Source: Acidobacteriota bacterium
GTDB lineage: Bacteria > Acidobacteriota > UBA4820 > DSQY01
Length of the DNA: 64,000 nt
Direction: 5' to 3'
NCBI GenBank assembly: GCA_021787565.1
Contig: JAJYLT010000002.1
Location: 1 to 64,000, forward strand
The notes under the pieces were generated by a model. That model did no database searches. It saw only the letters and a list, made by a program, of their open reading frames with translations, and was not told the origin of the DNA. Made by a program: the position numbers and the translations under genes. Below are positions 15,339 to 25,274 of the stretch, piece after piece; position 1 is the first letter of the stretch, and each line of letters begins with the position of its first letter.

Positions 15339-16311
15339 GTCCCGCTACGTGGCGCTCATCGGCGCCGGATCTCTCGAGGTCCTGGAACTGAAGTTGCGCC
15401 TCGTGGAGATGGGTGTGGAGGAATCGGCGATTCTGGTCTTCGGGCCCAAGCTCGGGACCTGGGAGATGTCGGTAGACGATGACGCGGCGGCCATCTACCT
15501 GCCGCTGGATGAGGAGTTGCTCAGCAAGGTCGGAACAGTCTTCCTGTTCACGAGCGATGCTCAGGCACGGCAGTTTGTGCTCGATTGGGCACAGAGGGCC
15601 GGGGCCCTCGTCCTGGACCTCTCCCTCCAGACGGGTGCTCGCGGCGGGTGGTGCAACCCGCTGGCCGATGAAGATACCCTGCGGTCGAGGGGCGCTCTGC
15701 TCAGCCTTCCTGCCCCCGCCGCTCTCTTTCTGGGCCTTGCGTTGAATGCCCTGGAAGGCCAGGAGATCCCTTCCGTGGACTGCCACCTCTTCTTGCCCGC
15801 GTCGGTCAGGGGCGAGGCCGGGGTGGACGAGTTGTTTCAGCAGAGCGTGAGCCTGCTGAACTTCAAGGCGCTTCCGACGGAGATCTTCGGCCGGCAGGTG
15901 GCTTTCAACCTGTTTCCGTCCGAGGCCCAACCCGGCGACGAGGTTTTTGGGGACCAGGTCCGTTGCATCAGCAATCGGCATCTGAGTATGACCCTGGTGT
16001 CCATGCAGACTCCCGTGTTCCACAACACGGGCCTCTCCTCTCTGGTCCACCTGCAAACCGCGGCGGATCCCGAAAGGCGAATGCGCGCCGTCCTGAAGAA
16101 GCAGGGCTACTTTCACCTGTTCAGCGGAGAACGGTGGCCCTCGCCGGCGGAGGTCGGGCAGCTCGAATCACCCATCCTCGGAGTCCGCAGGCTGCGGGAC
16201 GATGTGCTGTGGATCTGGATGCTATTCGACAACGTGAAGGCGGGAATGGCCCCGCTCGCCGCGAGGGCCTTCAAATCCCTGCGAGGGAAACCGGCCGGCG
16301 GTCAGTCTTGA
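15328..16311 (+). CDS. Usg-like aspartate-semialdehyde dehydrogenase paralogue
   Basis: 327 aa with an N-terminal Rossmann start (VALIGAGSLEVLELKLRLVE) and a C-terminal dehydrogenase-like domain (VAFNLFPSEAQPGDEVFGDQ, then RHLSMTLVSMQTPVFHNTG) resembling USG-1 proteins. Where aspartate-semialdehyde dehydrogenase has its active-site Asn-Cys-Ser-Thr, this protein reads LPAPAALFL, so catalysis is unlikely. It overlaps pssA by 11 bp, suggesting co-expression with phospholipid genes. Its function is unknown. Confidence 0.7.
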   Translation: MNPESRYVALIGAGSLEVLELKLRLVEMGVEESAILVFGPKLGTWEMSVDDDAAAIYLPLDEELLSKVGTVFLFTSDAQARQFVLDWAQRAGALVLDLSLQTGARGGWCNPLADEDTLRSRGALLSLPAPAALFLGLALNALEGQEIPSVDCHLFLPASVRGEAGVDELFQQSVSLLNFKALPTEIFGRQVAFNLFPSEAQPGDEVFGDQVRCISNRHLSMTLVSMQTPVFHNTGLSSLVHLQTAADPERRMRAVLKKQGYFHLFSGERWPSPAEVGQLESPILGVRRLRDDVLWIWMLFDNVKAGMAPLAARAFKSLRGKPAGGQS

Positions 16312-16499
16312 AGGCCGAGATCCTCGATGGCCTGAAGATCGGGCTCCTGTCCCTCGGCGTAGGCCTGCGGAAAGTGCTGAAAAATGTGCATGCAGTCCAA
16401 GGAACAGAACGAGAAGGACTTGCCCTCGTAGGTGACCTCAAAGGTCCCCGCTTCGGAACTCAAGAAACCACCGCAAACAGGACAGCGTTCCAGGGTCAC
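16302..16499 (-). CDS. Small YHS/TRASH-like metal-binding protein
   Basis: 65 aa from GTG 16499 behind AGGAG. CPVC near residue 6 and FCSLDC near residue 31 form a probable four-Cys metal site, followed by MHIFQHFPQAY, the YHS/TRASH layout of metal-sensing or chaperone modules. It overlaps the Usg-like gene tail-to-tail by 10 bp. A link to the copper genes at 16744 onward is possible by motif (compare the YHS of CopA) but not shown. Confidence 0.65.
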   Translation of the reverse strand: MTLERCPVCGGFLSSEAGTFEVTYEGKSFSFCSLDCMHIFQHFPQAYAEGQEPDLQAIEDLGLQD

Positions 16500-16691
16500 G
16501 GGTCGTCTCCTGCCTAAGGAACTGTCAAAGGCCGTGCCATGTTGGCAGCGCTTCGTCGAAACGCTGGCGGAGTCAAGCGCGGGTGCGGCAGAAGGTTGCT
16601 ATTCGTTCCCATCGGCAGCTCCGATCTGGGGCCAAGGTGTTACCTGTGGAAACGGAAGAAGCGAAGCCACGCCCCATTCTCGCCACGCAAA

Positions 16692-16722
16692 GAGGGCCTC
16701 CCGTAGAAACCGGGAGGCCCTC
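16692..16722 (-). terminator. Terminator of the copper operon
   Basis: AGAGGGCCTCCCG and CGGGAGGCCCTCCT pair around TAGAAAC, about 20-50 bp past the stop of the last operon gene at 16744. It is likely also to stop opposing transcription. Confidence 0.65.
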
Positions 16723-16743
16723 CTGATCCGCCGGTGATTCGCC

Positions 16744-17142
16744 CTAGAGCTTCTTGACGGTATCGACCTCGATGGCGCTGATACCGTCGCGCTGGAAGAG
16801 CGGCCCGGTCACCTCCACCTGGTCGGCGGCGTACCCCTTGGCCTCCTCGAAAGGTTTGCCATCCTTGTGGCTGGCCACCAGCAGGTAGACTTTGCCGTCC
16901 GCCGTTCTTAGCCCCATGGGCTGGCCGCCCTTCAGGCACATCAAGGCGCACTGCTGATGTTTCATGCCCATGGCGCCATGGCCGAGGTAGCAGGCCATAT
17001 CCAGGATCTCGCCCTTCACCGTGACGCTTGCCTCTTTATCCATCTTCATGGGGCCAGCGGCGAAAACGGCCGACCCGATGAAACTCATCAGGGCAAGGGC
17101 GAAAAGGGTCATCAGGAAACCACGCTTACTGACGCGCTGCAT
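16744..17142 (-). CDS. Secreted small protein, OB-fold-like, Cys/His/Met-rich motif
   Basis: 132 aa with a signal peptide (FLMTLFALALMSFIGSAVFA). The mature part has VKGEILDMACYLGHGAMG followed by MKHQQCALMC, then a short beta-rich domain (DGKVYLLVA, DQVEVTGPLF). The clustered Cys, His and Met are suited to copper binding. It is the last gene of the cusC-cusB-cusA-copA-cytochrome run, 55 bp after the cytochrome. A periplasmic copper-binding role is inferred from context only. Confidence 0.65.
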   Translation of the reverse strand: MQRVSKRGFLMTLFALALMSFIGSAVFAAGPMKMDKEASVTVKGEILDMACYLGHGAMGMKHQQCALMCLKGGQPMGLRTADGKVYLLVASHKDGKPFEEAKGYAADQVEVTGPLFQRDGISAIEVDTVKKL

Positions 17143-17197
17143 CGTTCACCTCCTTTAGCAAGTGAGTAACAAGTTGGGAAAGACGCCTATTCCGGAG

Positions 17198-18019
17198 TCA
17201 TTTGGGTGCGCCGACGCGCCCAGGTGGCTCGTCTCTCAGAAACTGCACGTAGGCCCACAGGGCGTCCACATCCTGGGGTTTGAGGACGCCACGGAAGCTT
17301 GGCATATAGAGGTTCGCACGCCCCAGGAAGAAGGAGGCGGCGGGATTCCGAGCCATGCGTTTGGATCGGCCTTCCATCACCCACTCGCGGAATTCCTCCT
17401 TGTTCTGGACTAGGCTTGAGAAGTCCGCCCCGATCCATCCGGGGACGGTGAGGGTGAAGGAGCGCGGGTTCGGCACGCCGCCCGAGCCTCCGATCCCGTG
17501 GCAGGACTCGCACCCGTACTTGCGCGAGAGCGTGAAGCCGTCCGCCACGGTACCCGAGTCGGGAACCCGGTAGCCGTCGGCCGCCATGACGTAGAGAGCG
17601 AGATCGCGTATCTCCGAGGGGCGCAGGCGTCCCTTGAAGGCGGGCATATGAAAGAGCGGGGCCGCCTTCGTGCCCGGTTCGGCCGGGCTGGTTGGCGGGG
17701 GGGCGACCGTCTTCTTGGGTGGAGCTTCTGGCCGCCCGTAGCTGATGAAGTTCTCCACCTCCTTGGGATTCTTGACGTACATCATCAGGTTCCCGCGGTA
17801 GAAGGAGGGGACGCTGCCCCACCGGCTTCCCGGGTCGTCGTGCTGGTCGCGCTGGAGAGGGGCGTGGCAGGCGAGGCAACCGTTCTTTGCGGCCAGCTTG
17901 GCCCCCGCGCGAACGGGGTTGCGGGTGCGGTAGGTCCAGTACCAATCGGGCCACCACCTGGCCGTGGCGCCCAGAATCACGATCGCCGCGGCGAGCCCCA
18001 CGACGCGTCTCTTCTTCAC
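17198..18019 (-). CDS. Membrane-anchored diheme cytochrome c
   Basis: 273 aa. An N-terminal hydrophobic anchor ([13 protein letters not shown]) is followed by two class I cytochrome domains with CLACH near residue 49 and CESCH near residue 175. Candidate axial Met ligands lie in [13 protein letters not shown] and [13 protein letters not shown]. The start overlaps copA by 4 bp, so it is an integral member of the copper operon. A possible task is electron transfer for periplasmic Cu(I) oxidation, but that is inference. Confidence 0.85.
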   Translation of the reverse strand: MKKRRVVGLAAAIVILGATARWWPDWYWTYRTRNPVRAGAKLAAKNGCLACHAPLQRDQHDDPGSRWGSVPSFYRGNLMMYVKNPKEVENFISYGRPEAPPKKTVAPPPTSPAEPGTKAAPLFHMPAFKGRLRPSEIRDLALYVMAADGYRVPDSGTVADGFTLSRKYGCESCHGIGGSGGVPNPRSFTLTVPGWIGADFSSLVQNKEEFREWVMEGRSKRMARNPAASFFLGRANLYMPSFRGVLKPQDVDALWAYVQFLRDEPPGRVGAPK

Positions 18020-20472
18020 AGGGCCACCCTGCGCAGACGCAGCGCGTTGGTGATGACCGACACCGAGCTGAAACTCATGGCCGCGCTCGCGATCACGGGG
18101 CTCAGCAAGAGACCGAAGAATGGGTATAGTATGCCCGCAGCGATGGGAATGCCGATCGTGTTGTACACGAAGGCGAAGAAGAGGTTCTGCTTGATGTTGG
18201 CCATGGTCTTCCGGCTGAGCGTGCAGGCCTTGGCGATGCCGCGCAAATCACCCTGCAGAAGAGTGATGCCAGCGCTCTCCATGGCCACGTCCGTTCCCGA
18301 ACCCATGGCGATGCCAACCTGGGCCTGAGCGAGCGCCGGGGCGTCGTTCACTCCGTCGCCGGCCATGGCCACGAAGCGCCCCTCGCCCTGGAGGCGCTTC
18401 ACGACGGCGCTCTTCTGGTCCGGAAGGACGTCCGCCTCGACCTCCTCGATGCCCAGCTCGTCGGCCACGGCCCGCGCCGTGACGCGGTTGTCGCCCGTCA
18501 GCATGACGATGCGGATCCCTTGTTCCTTCAATGACCTGACGGCCTCAGCGGTGGTGCGCCTGACGGGGTCCGAGACGGTGATCAAGCCGGCCAGTCGTCC
18601 TCCAAGGACTACGAACATGACGGTCCTGCCTTGCTTTCGAAGTCCTTCCGCCCTTTCGGCGAGCGTTCCCTCCCCGATGTTCATGGATTGCAGCCAGCGG
18701 GCGTTGCCGAGGGCGACGGCGCGCTTGCCTACCTTTCCGGTCACTCCCTTACCCGTGACGGATTGGAATTCCTCGACCTTCTGGAGCGCGATGTGTCGTT
18801 CTTCGGCGCCGGCGACGATGGCCGCGGCGAGAGGATGCTCGCTGGCTCGCTCGATGCTTGCGGCGAGGCCAAGGAGCTCGTTTTCGGAGAGGCCGTCGAG
18901 GGCCACGACCTCCCTCAACCTGGGTCTGCCTTCGGTCAGGGTGCCCGTCTTGTCCACCACCAGCGTGTCCACCTTCTGAAGGGTCTCCAGGGCCTCGGCG
19001 TTCTTGATGAGAACCCCAGCCCGGGCGCCCCGGCCGGTGGCCACCATGATGGACATGGGGGTGGCGAGGCCGAGGGCGCACGGGCAGGCGATCATCAGGA
19101 CCGCTACCGCGTTGACGAGTGCGTAGGCCAGGGCGGGCTGGGGACCCAACAGGGCCCAGACGATGAAAGTGACCACCGCCGAGAGGACCACGGCCGGCAC
19201 GAAATAGGAGGCCACGGCGTCGGCGATGCGTTGGATGGGGGCCCGGCTTCGCTGGGCCTCGCCCACCATGCGGACGATCTGGGCCAACAGGGTGTCGCCG
19301 CCCACGCGCTCGATCCGCATGGTGAACCCGCCGGTAGCATTGACCGTTCCCCCGGTGACGCGGTCGCCGGGGCTCTTCTCGACGGGGATGGGTTCGCCGC
19401 TCATCATGGATTCGTCCACGGAGCTGGAGCCATCGAGTACGAGGCCGTCCACGGGCACCTTCTCGCCGGGACGCACCCTCAAGGTGTCGCCGGGGCGAAC
19501 CTGGTCGAGGGAAACGTCCGATTCGGATCCATCGGACATGACCATCCTCGCCGTCTTCGGCGCTAGCCCCAGCAGCGCCTTGATGGCGCTCGACGTGCGG
19601 CTTCTGGCCTTGAGTTCCATCACCTGGCCCAGAAGAACCAGCACCGTGATCATGGCGGCCGCGTCGAAGTAGGTGGCGATCTGGCCGCTCTCGTCGCGGA
19701 AGGCGGGCGGAAAGACCTGCGGGAAGAGAAGGGCTACTACGCTGTAGGCGTAGGAGACGCCGACGCCCATGCCGATGAGCGTAAACATGTTCGGGCTGCG
19801 GTGGACCACAGAATCCCATCCCCGCCTGAGCAGAACCCACCCCGCCCAGAGAACCACGGGCGTGGAGAGAATGAATTCCAGCCATCCCGCCGCCCTGGAG
19901 GAGATGAGGTGCTGAATGGTGAGCGCGGGGACCATGTGGGGGAGGGCCACGATAAAAAGAGGCACGGTCAGGGCGAGCGCCACCCAGAAGCGCCGCTTCA
20001 TGTCCTTGAATTCAGGACTCTCCTCTTCGATTGTGACCGTCTCCGCCTCAAGGGCCATGCCGCACTTGGGGCACGCGCCGGGATGGTCCTGTCGGACTTC
20101 GGGATGCATGGGGCAGGTGAAAACGGTGGCGGTCGCGGGCGCCGTGATGTCCATGGGCCCGAGAGCCATGCCGCACTGGGGGCAGGCGCCCGGCCGGTCC
20201 TGTAGCACCTCGGGATCCATGGGACATGTGTAGCGGGTGACTCCCGGCGCCGATTTTGCCACGCTGCGAGCTGGTTTTTCGCCGAGGTAGGCACGCGGGT
20301 CCGCTTGGAACCTTTCCAGGCAGTGCGCCGAGCAGAAGTAATAGGTGGTGCCACCGTGCTCGAAGCGGCCCGCGGTCCCGTCGGGGGAAACGGTCATGCC
20401 GCAGACGGGGTCCCGTGCGCTCGCGAGCGGGCCGTCGGCTCCGTGTGCTTCTGTCTCTGCTTGCCTCTTCAT
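18016..20472 (-). CDS. copA: Cu(I)-type P1B ATPase with YHS and two heavy-metal-binding modules
   Basis: 818 aa from ATG 20472 (GGAGG upstream), preferred over TTG 20538. N-terminal order: YHS domain (DPVCGMTV to [10 protein letters not shown]), then two modules CPMDPEV...CPQCGMAL and CPMHPEV...CPKCGMAL. The transport motif is CPC (Cys463-Cys465), the phosphorylated Asp is D507 in DKTGTLT, SEHPLA is the P1B His-Pro motif, [10 protein letters not shown] is the hinge, and [13 protein letters not shown] with [15 protein letters not shown] are the Cu(I) site helices. It exports Cu(I) or Ag(I) from the cytoplasm to the periplasm, feeding CusCBA. Confidence 0.93.
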   Translation of the reverse strand: MKRQAETEAHGADGPLASARDPVCGMTVSPDGTAGRFEHGGTTYYFCSAHCLERFQADPRAYLGEKPARSVAKSAPGVTRYTCPMDPEVLQDRPGACPQCGMALGPMDITAPATATVFTCPMHPEVRQDHPGACPKCGMALEAETVTIEEESPEFKDMKRRFWVALALTVPLFIVALPHMVPALTIQHLISSRAAGWLEFILSTPVVLWAGWVLLRRGWDSVVHRSPNMFTLIGMGVGVSYAYSVVALLFPQVFPPAFRDESGQIATYFDAAAMITVLVLLGQVMELKARSRTSSAIKALLGLAPKTARMVMSDGSESDVSLDQVRPGDTLRVRPGEKVPVDGLVLDGSSSVDESMMSGEPIPVEKSPGDRVTGGTVNATGGFTMRIERVGGDTLLAQIVRMVGEAQRSRAPIQRIADAVASYFVPAVVLSAVVTFIVWALLGPQPALAYALVNAVAVLMIACPCALGLATPMSIMVATGRGARAGVLIKNAEALETLQKVDTLVVDKTGTLTEGRPRLREVVALDGLSENELLGLAASIERASEHPLAAAIVAGAEERHIALQKVEEFQSVTGKGVTGKVGKRAVALGNARWLQSMNIGEGTLAERAEGLRKQGRTVMFVVLGGRLAGLITVSDPVRRTTAEAVRSLKEQGIRIVMLTGDNRVTARAVADELGIEEVEADVLPDQKSAVVKRLQGEGRFVAMAGDGVNDAPALAQAQVGIAMGSGTDVAMESAGITLLQGDLRGIAKACTLSRKTMANIKQNLFFAFVYNTIGIPIAAGILYPFFGLLLSPVIASAAMSFSSVSVITNALRLRRVAL

Positions 20473-20545
20473 CCGTTGCCTCCACGGCGATCTCGCCACA
20501 TGCCACCCAGGATGCGGGCACTTGCCCCCTGGTGGCAACCGATCC

Positions 20546-23500
20546 CTACGACAGGCGCTCCCGCGCGGACAGGGCGCGCCTCTTCCAGAGCAGATAAATG
20601 GCGGGATAGACGAGTAATTCCATCAGGAACGAGGTGAAGAGCCCTCCCACCATGGGCGCCGCCACGCGCTTCATCATGTCCGCGCCCGTGCCTTGGGACC
20701 ACATGATGGGCATCAGGCCCATGGCCGCCGCGGTGACGGTCATCATCTTGGGGCGAATGCGCTTCACCGCTCCGTGGACGATGGCATCGTGGAGGTCGCC
20801 CAGGGATCGCAGGCGCCCGGCCTTCAAGGCCTCGTCGTAGGAGAGGTCCAGGAACAGTAGCATGAAGACCCCCGTCTCCGCGTCCAGCCCCATGAGCGCG
20901 ATCATCCCGACCCAGGTGGCGATGGAGACGTTGTAGTGCAGGAAGTACAGCAGCCAGACGGCGCCCACCACGGAGAAGGGGACCGCTAGAAGCACCACCA
21001 GGGCTTTGAAGGTGGACTTGGTGTTCATGTAGAGGAGCAGGAAGATGAGCAGCAGCGTGATGGGCACCACGACTTTCAGGCGCTGCCGCACTCGGATCAT
21101 GTTCTCCCACTGTCCGCTCCAGACGAGGGAGTAGCCCGTGGGCAGGTGAACCGCCTTCTCCACGGCCTTCTGCGCGGCAGCCACGTACGAGCCCACGTCC
21201 CGCCCCATCAGGTCCACGTAGACGTAACCGGCCAACATCCCGTTCTCATCCCGTATCATGGAGGGCCCCAGGTCCGTGCGGACGTCGGCCAGCTCCTCCA
21301 TGGGCACCTGCACCCCGGTGGGCGTGCTCACGAGGATCCGACGGAGCTGGTCGAGGTTCGCGCGCAGGTCGCGGGAGTAGCGCAGATTCACCGAGTAGCG
21401 TGCGCGGCCCTCGACCGTCGTGGTGATGTTCTCGCCTCCCACCGCCGTCATGATCACGTCCTGCAGGTCCTGGATGGTGAGGCCGTAGCGGGCCAGCGCG
21501 TCGCGCTTCGGGACGAAGTCCACGTAGTAGCCCCCGCCGGTGCGCTCGGCGAAGACGCTGCGCGTGCCGGGGACCTTCTGCAGGACCCGCTGGAGCTGCT
21601 CTCCGATGCGCTGGATCTCATCCAGGTTGTCGCCGAGGATCTTGATCCCGATGGGCGTTCGCACGCCCGTGGTGAGCATGTCGATGCGGCCCCGGATAGG
21701 CATGGTCCAGGCGTTGGTGTTGCCCGGGATCTGAATGGCCCTGTCCATCTTGTCGATCAGCTCGTTGTAGGAGATATGGTCGGACCAGATGTGGCTCAGC
21801 AGCCCCTTGAGCCATCCGGGCGCCCAGGAGGAGTACCAGCGGGGTTGAGCCTCCCACTGGGACGCGGGCTTGAGCACCACCGTGGTCTCCATCATGGAGA
21901 AAGGCGCGGGATCGGTGGACGTGTCCGCTCGGCCGGCCTTCCCGAAGACCGAGACGACCTCGGGAAAGGACTTGAGGATGCGGTCTTCGGTCTCAAGCAG
22001 CTCCTGGGCCTGCGTCACCGAGATGCCCGGCAGGGTGGTCGGCATGTAGAGGATCGTGCCCTCCTCCAGGGGCGGCATGAACTCCTGGCCGAGCTTGAAG
22101 TAGATGGGCACGGAGACGGCGATGATGAGCAGGGCCGTTGCGATGACGCTCTTGGGGTGGCGCAGGACGAAGCGGCACGGCTTCTCGTAGAGCCAGAAGA
22201 GGACCCGGCTCACCGGATGTTTCTCCTCGGGGTAGTAAGTGCCAATGAGCAGGGCGTCGAGAGTGCGGGCCAGGAGGCGGGGCTTCACCTTGAAGCGCTC
22301 CATCCGGGCGAAGAGCATGCGAACGGCCGGATCGAGCGTGACGGCCAGAACCGCCGCGATGGCGATAGCGAGCGTCTTCGTGTAGGCGAGAGGCTTGAAG
22401 AGGCGCCCCTCCTGACCCGTCAGCGTGAAGATGGGCAGAAAAGCCACGGCGATGACGGCGAGGGAGAAGAAGACCGAGGGCCCCACCTCCAGCAGGGCCT
22501 CCAGGCGCACGGCGTGGAAGTCGCCCACGCGGCCGCCCTCCTGCCACAGCTCCAGCTTCTTGTAGGCGTTCTCCACCTCCACGATGGCTCCGTCCACGAG
22601 CACGCCGATGGAGATGGCGATCCCGGAGAGGCTCATGATGTTGGAGGTGATGCCCATGAAGTACATGGGGATGAAAGCCAGGAGCACGCTGATGGGAATC
22701 GTGATGATGGGCACCATGGCCGAGGGGAAGTGCCAGAGGAAGAAGAGAACCACCAGGCTCACGACGAGCATTTCCATCAGCAGCTCTTCGCGGAGGTTGT
22801 CGATGGAGCGCTGGATGAGCTCGGAACGGTCGTAGGCCGGCTCGATGGTGACGCCGGCGGGGAGCGAGGCTTTCAGGGAGGCGAGCTTGGCCTTGACCCG
22901 GTCGATGACGTTGAGGGCGTTCTCGCCCTGGCGCATGACCACGATACCGCCGACGGCGTTTCCGTCGCCGTTCCAGTCCAAAATGCCGCGGCGCATTTGA
23001 GGACCGAGAGCCACCGTGGCAACGTCCTTCAGGAGAACCGGCGTTCCGCCGGGAGTCGCCTTCACGACGACCTTGTCGAGGTCGGAGGTGGATTGGAGGT
23101 ATCCTTCGCCGCGCACCATGAACTCGGTGCCCGCGAATTCGATGATGCGGCCGCCCACCTCGTTGTTGCTCTGCCGGATGGCCCTGGCCACGTCCAGGAT
23201 CGAAAGGTTATAGGCCTGGAGCCGGATGGGGTCGATGGTCACCTGGTACTGCTTCTGGAACCCTCCGATGCCCGCGACCTCGGCCACGCCGGGGACGCTC
23301 TCCAGGGCGTAGCGGAGGGTCCAGTCCTGGTAGGAGCGGAGCTGGGCCAGATTGTGCCGGTTGCTGTGGTCCACGAGGACGTACTGATAGATCCAACCAA
23401 CGCCCGTGGCGTCCGGCCCCAGCTCGGGATGGACGCCCGCCGGCATGTTGCCCTGGATCTTGGAGAGGTACTCCAGAACCCGGCTGCGGGCCCAGTAGAT

Positions 23501-23803
23501 GTCGGTGCCGTCGTCAAAGACCACGTAGACGTAAGAGAAGCCGAAATCCGAGAAGCCCCGGATGGCCTTCACCCGCGGCGTTCCCAAGAGGGCGGCGATG
23601 ATGGGGTAGGTGACCTGATCTTCGATGACGTCCGGGCTTCGGTCCCAGCGCGTGTACACGATGACCTGGGTGTCGGAGAGGTCGGGAATGGCGTCGAGGC
23701 GGATGTGGTGGAGGGCGTAGACGGCGTAGGCGACCGCCGCCGCCACGAGAGCCAGCACCAGGAATTTGTTGTGCGCCGAGAAGGTGATGAGCTTCCGGAT
23801 CAC
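20546..23803 (-). CDS. cusA: Heavy-metal RND efflux pump, CusA-type
   Basis: 1085 aa. RND architecture with twelve transmembrane helices and two large periplasmic loops. Signatures: [40 protein letters not shown] (proton-relay helix) and [19 protein letters not shown]. The HAE3/HME type fits Cu(I)/Ag(I) export. It lies between the membrane fusion gene (4 bp upstream) and copA, and would form the tripartite complex with cusB and cusC. Confidence 0.93.
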   Translation of the reverse strand: MIRKLITFSAHNKFLVLALVAAAVAYAVYALHHIRLDAIPDLSDTQVIVYTRWDRSPDVIEDQVTYPIIAALLGTPRVKAIRGFSDFGFSYVYVVFDDGTDIYWARSRVLEYLSKIQGNMPAGVHPELGPDATGVGWIYQYVLVDHSNRHNLAQLRSYQDWTLRYALESVPGVAEVAGIGGFQKQYQVTIDPIRLQAYNLSILDVARAIRQSNNEVGGRIIEFAGTEFMVRGEGYLQSTSDLDKVVVKATPGGTPVLLKDVATVALGPQMRRGILDWNGDGNAVGGIVVMRQGENALNVIDRVKAKLASLKASLPAGVTIEPAYDRSELIQRSIDNLREELLMEMLVVSLVVLFFLWHFPSAMVPIITIPISVLLAFIPMYFMGITSNIMSLSGIAISIGVLVDGAIVEVENAYKKLELWQEGGRVGDFHAVRLEALLEVGPSVFFSLAVIAVAFLPIFTLTGQEGRLFKPLAYTKTLAIAIAAVLAVTLDPAVRMLFARMERFKVKPRLLARTLDALLIGTYYPEEKHPVSRVLFWLYEKPCRFVLRHPKSVIATALLIIAVSVPIYFKLGQEFMPPLEEGTILYMPTTLPGISVTQAQELLETEDRILKSFPEVVSVFGKAGRADTSTDPAPFSMMETTVVLKPASQWEAQPRWYSSWAPGWLKGLLSHIWSDHISYNELIDKMDRAIQIPGNTNAWTMPIRGRIDMLTTGVRTPIGIKILGDNLDEIQRIGEQLQRVLQKVPGTRSVFAERTGGGYYVDFVPKRDALARYGLTIQDLQDVIMTAVGGENITTTVEGRARYSVNLRYSRDLRANLDQLRRILVSTPTGVQVPMEELADVRTDLGPSMIRDENGMLAGYVYVDLMGRDVGSYVAAAQKAVEKAVHLPTGYSLVWSGQWENMIRVRQRLKVVVPITLLLIFLLLYMNTKSTFKALVVLLAVPFSVVGAVWLLYFLHYNVSIATWVGMIALMGLDAETGVFMLLFLDLSYDEALKAGRLRSLGDLHDAIVHGAVKRIRPKMMTVTAAAMGLMPIMWSQGTGADMMKRVAAPMVGGLFTSFLMELLVYPAIYLLWKRRALSARERLS

Positions 23804-23807
23804 GGGG

Positions 23808-25274
23808 TCACTTCCCGGTCGCGATGGCCTGAAGGGCGGCCTTGAGTGAGGATTCCGAATCCACCAGGAAGTTGGCTGACGTGACGACGCGCTCGCCTGG
23901 CGTAAGGCCCGAGAACACTTCGAAGTAGCCGTCGCTGCGCGGTCCGAGGGTCACCTCGACGGGGGTGAGGGTGCCGTCGGAACCGGCCACGAAGGCGTAG
24001 TTGTGCTCTCCCGCCGGCAGGATCGCCGAGTCGGGAACGGCGGTCCGTATCCCGAGGTCGTACTCCAGGTGGGCATCGCCGAACATGCCGGGTTTGAGGA
24101 CCATCCCCGGGTTGGGGATCACCATGCGGGCCTTCAGCGTCCGAGTGGTGGGATCGAGGAAGGGGTCGAGGAGGCTGACGCGCCCTTCGAAAACCTTGCC
24201 TGGCCAGTAGGGGAGGGTCACCTTGGCCGGCATGCCCACCTTGACGTAGGGAAGATCCGATTCGTAGAGTTCGGCCTCGGCCCACACCGTCGAGAGATCG
24301 GCCACGACCATGAGGGGATCGCCCGGCGTGATGCGCTGTCCGGGAAGCACCGTCTTGTCCGTCACGTACCCGGAGGCCGGTGCGTAGAGGGTCAGCTCCT
24401 TTTCTACCCGCCCGGTCTTCTCGATTCGCTCGATCTGGGCCTGGCTGACGTCCCAGAGCCTCAGGCGCCGCACCGCCGCGTCCACCAGCGCCTGACCGCC
24501 CTGGGATACCTGGCTGTAAGGACTCCGGGCGAGCTGCTTGGCGGCGCTCAGGGCGGAGAGCAGCTCCTGTTCGGAGGCCAGCAGGTCGGGGCTGTAGATG
24601 GAAAGGAGCGGCTGGCCCCGGCGGATGGCCTGCCCCGTGGCGTTGACGTAGAGCTTCTCGACCCAGCCGCCCACCTTCGTGTTCACGCGGTAGAGGCGCG
24701 TCTCGTCGGGCACGATCCGTGCCGCGGTGCGCACGTCGCGGCGCAGGTCGCGCTCCTCGACCAGGCCGTAGGTCAGGCCCATGCGGCGTGCATCGGCGCC
24801 CGTCACGGAAATGCTGGCGAGACCAGCCGGCGTTTGGGTGGAAGATGCGGTTACCGTGAAGGGCACCATCTCCATGCCCATGGAGTCCTTACCGGGGTGG
24901 TCGCTGACCTCGTTGGGGTTCATGGTGGAGCGCCACATGGTCTTGGTTTCGGGCCGGGGCGGCAAGGTCGTGGTGGCCTGAGCGGGCGCGTCCCCCGGGT
25001 CGGCGGAGGCGGCTTGCGGTGACGGAGAGGCCGGCCCAGTATCCGGCCGGACGGCTTGGCCGGGGGACGGTTTCGACTTCACGGGCACGAGCCTCATGCC
25101 GCAGATGGGGCAGTCCCCGGGTTTGTCGGAAGTCACCTGGGGATGCATGGGGCAGTGGTACAGCGGAGCTTCCTGCGCCTTCCCGCTGACGGAGCACGCC
25201 GAGAGGACCACGAGAAGGACCATGACGGCAAAGGCGGCGAAAGACAGCTTTGTCGTGCGCGGTTGCATACTCAC
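23808..25274 (-). CDS. cusB: CusB-type membrane fusion lipoprotein
   Basis: 488 aa. Lipobox LSAC with Cys27. A heavy-metal-binding module (HCPMHPQV...CPICGMRL) follows at about 38-65, then a second, partial one near 112-138 (MWRSTMNPNEVSDHPGKDSMGMEM). The barrel-sandwich and coiled-coil hairpin occupy about 190-360. It binds periplasmic metal and couples CusA to the outer membrane channel. It directly follows the cusC stop with no gap. Confidence 0.92.
   Translation of the reverse strand: MSMQPRTTKLSFAAFAVMVLLVVLSACSVSGKAQEAPLYHCPMHPQVTSDKPGDCPICGMRLVPVKSKPSPGQAVRPDTGPASPSPQAASADPGDAPAQATTTLPPRPETKTMWRSTMNPNEVSDHPGKDSMGMEMVPFTVTASSTQTPAGLASISVTGADARRMGLTYGLVEERDLRRDVRTAARIVPDETRLYRVNTKVGGWVEKLYVNATGQAIRRGQPLLSIYSPDLLASEQELLSALSAAKQLARSPYSQVSQGGQALVDAAVRRLRLWDVSQAQIERIEKTGRVEKELTLYAPASGYVTDKTVLPGQRITPGDPLMVVADLSTVWAEAELYESDLPYVKVGMPAKVTLPYWPGKVFEGRVSLLDPFLDPTTRTLKARMVIPNPGMVLKPGMFGDAHLEYDLGIRTAVPDSAILPAGEHNYAFVAGSDGTLTPVEVTLGPRSDGYFEVFSGLTPGERVVTSANFLVDSESSLKAALQAIATGK

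Noticed and set aside
21146-23845. An 899-codon open frame on the plus strand opposite cusA
   Set aside because: It is the antisense shadow of a high-GC RND gene: His/Asp/Glu/Gly-rich, with no domain or start signal, while the minus strand encodes a complete CusA.
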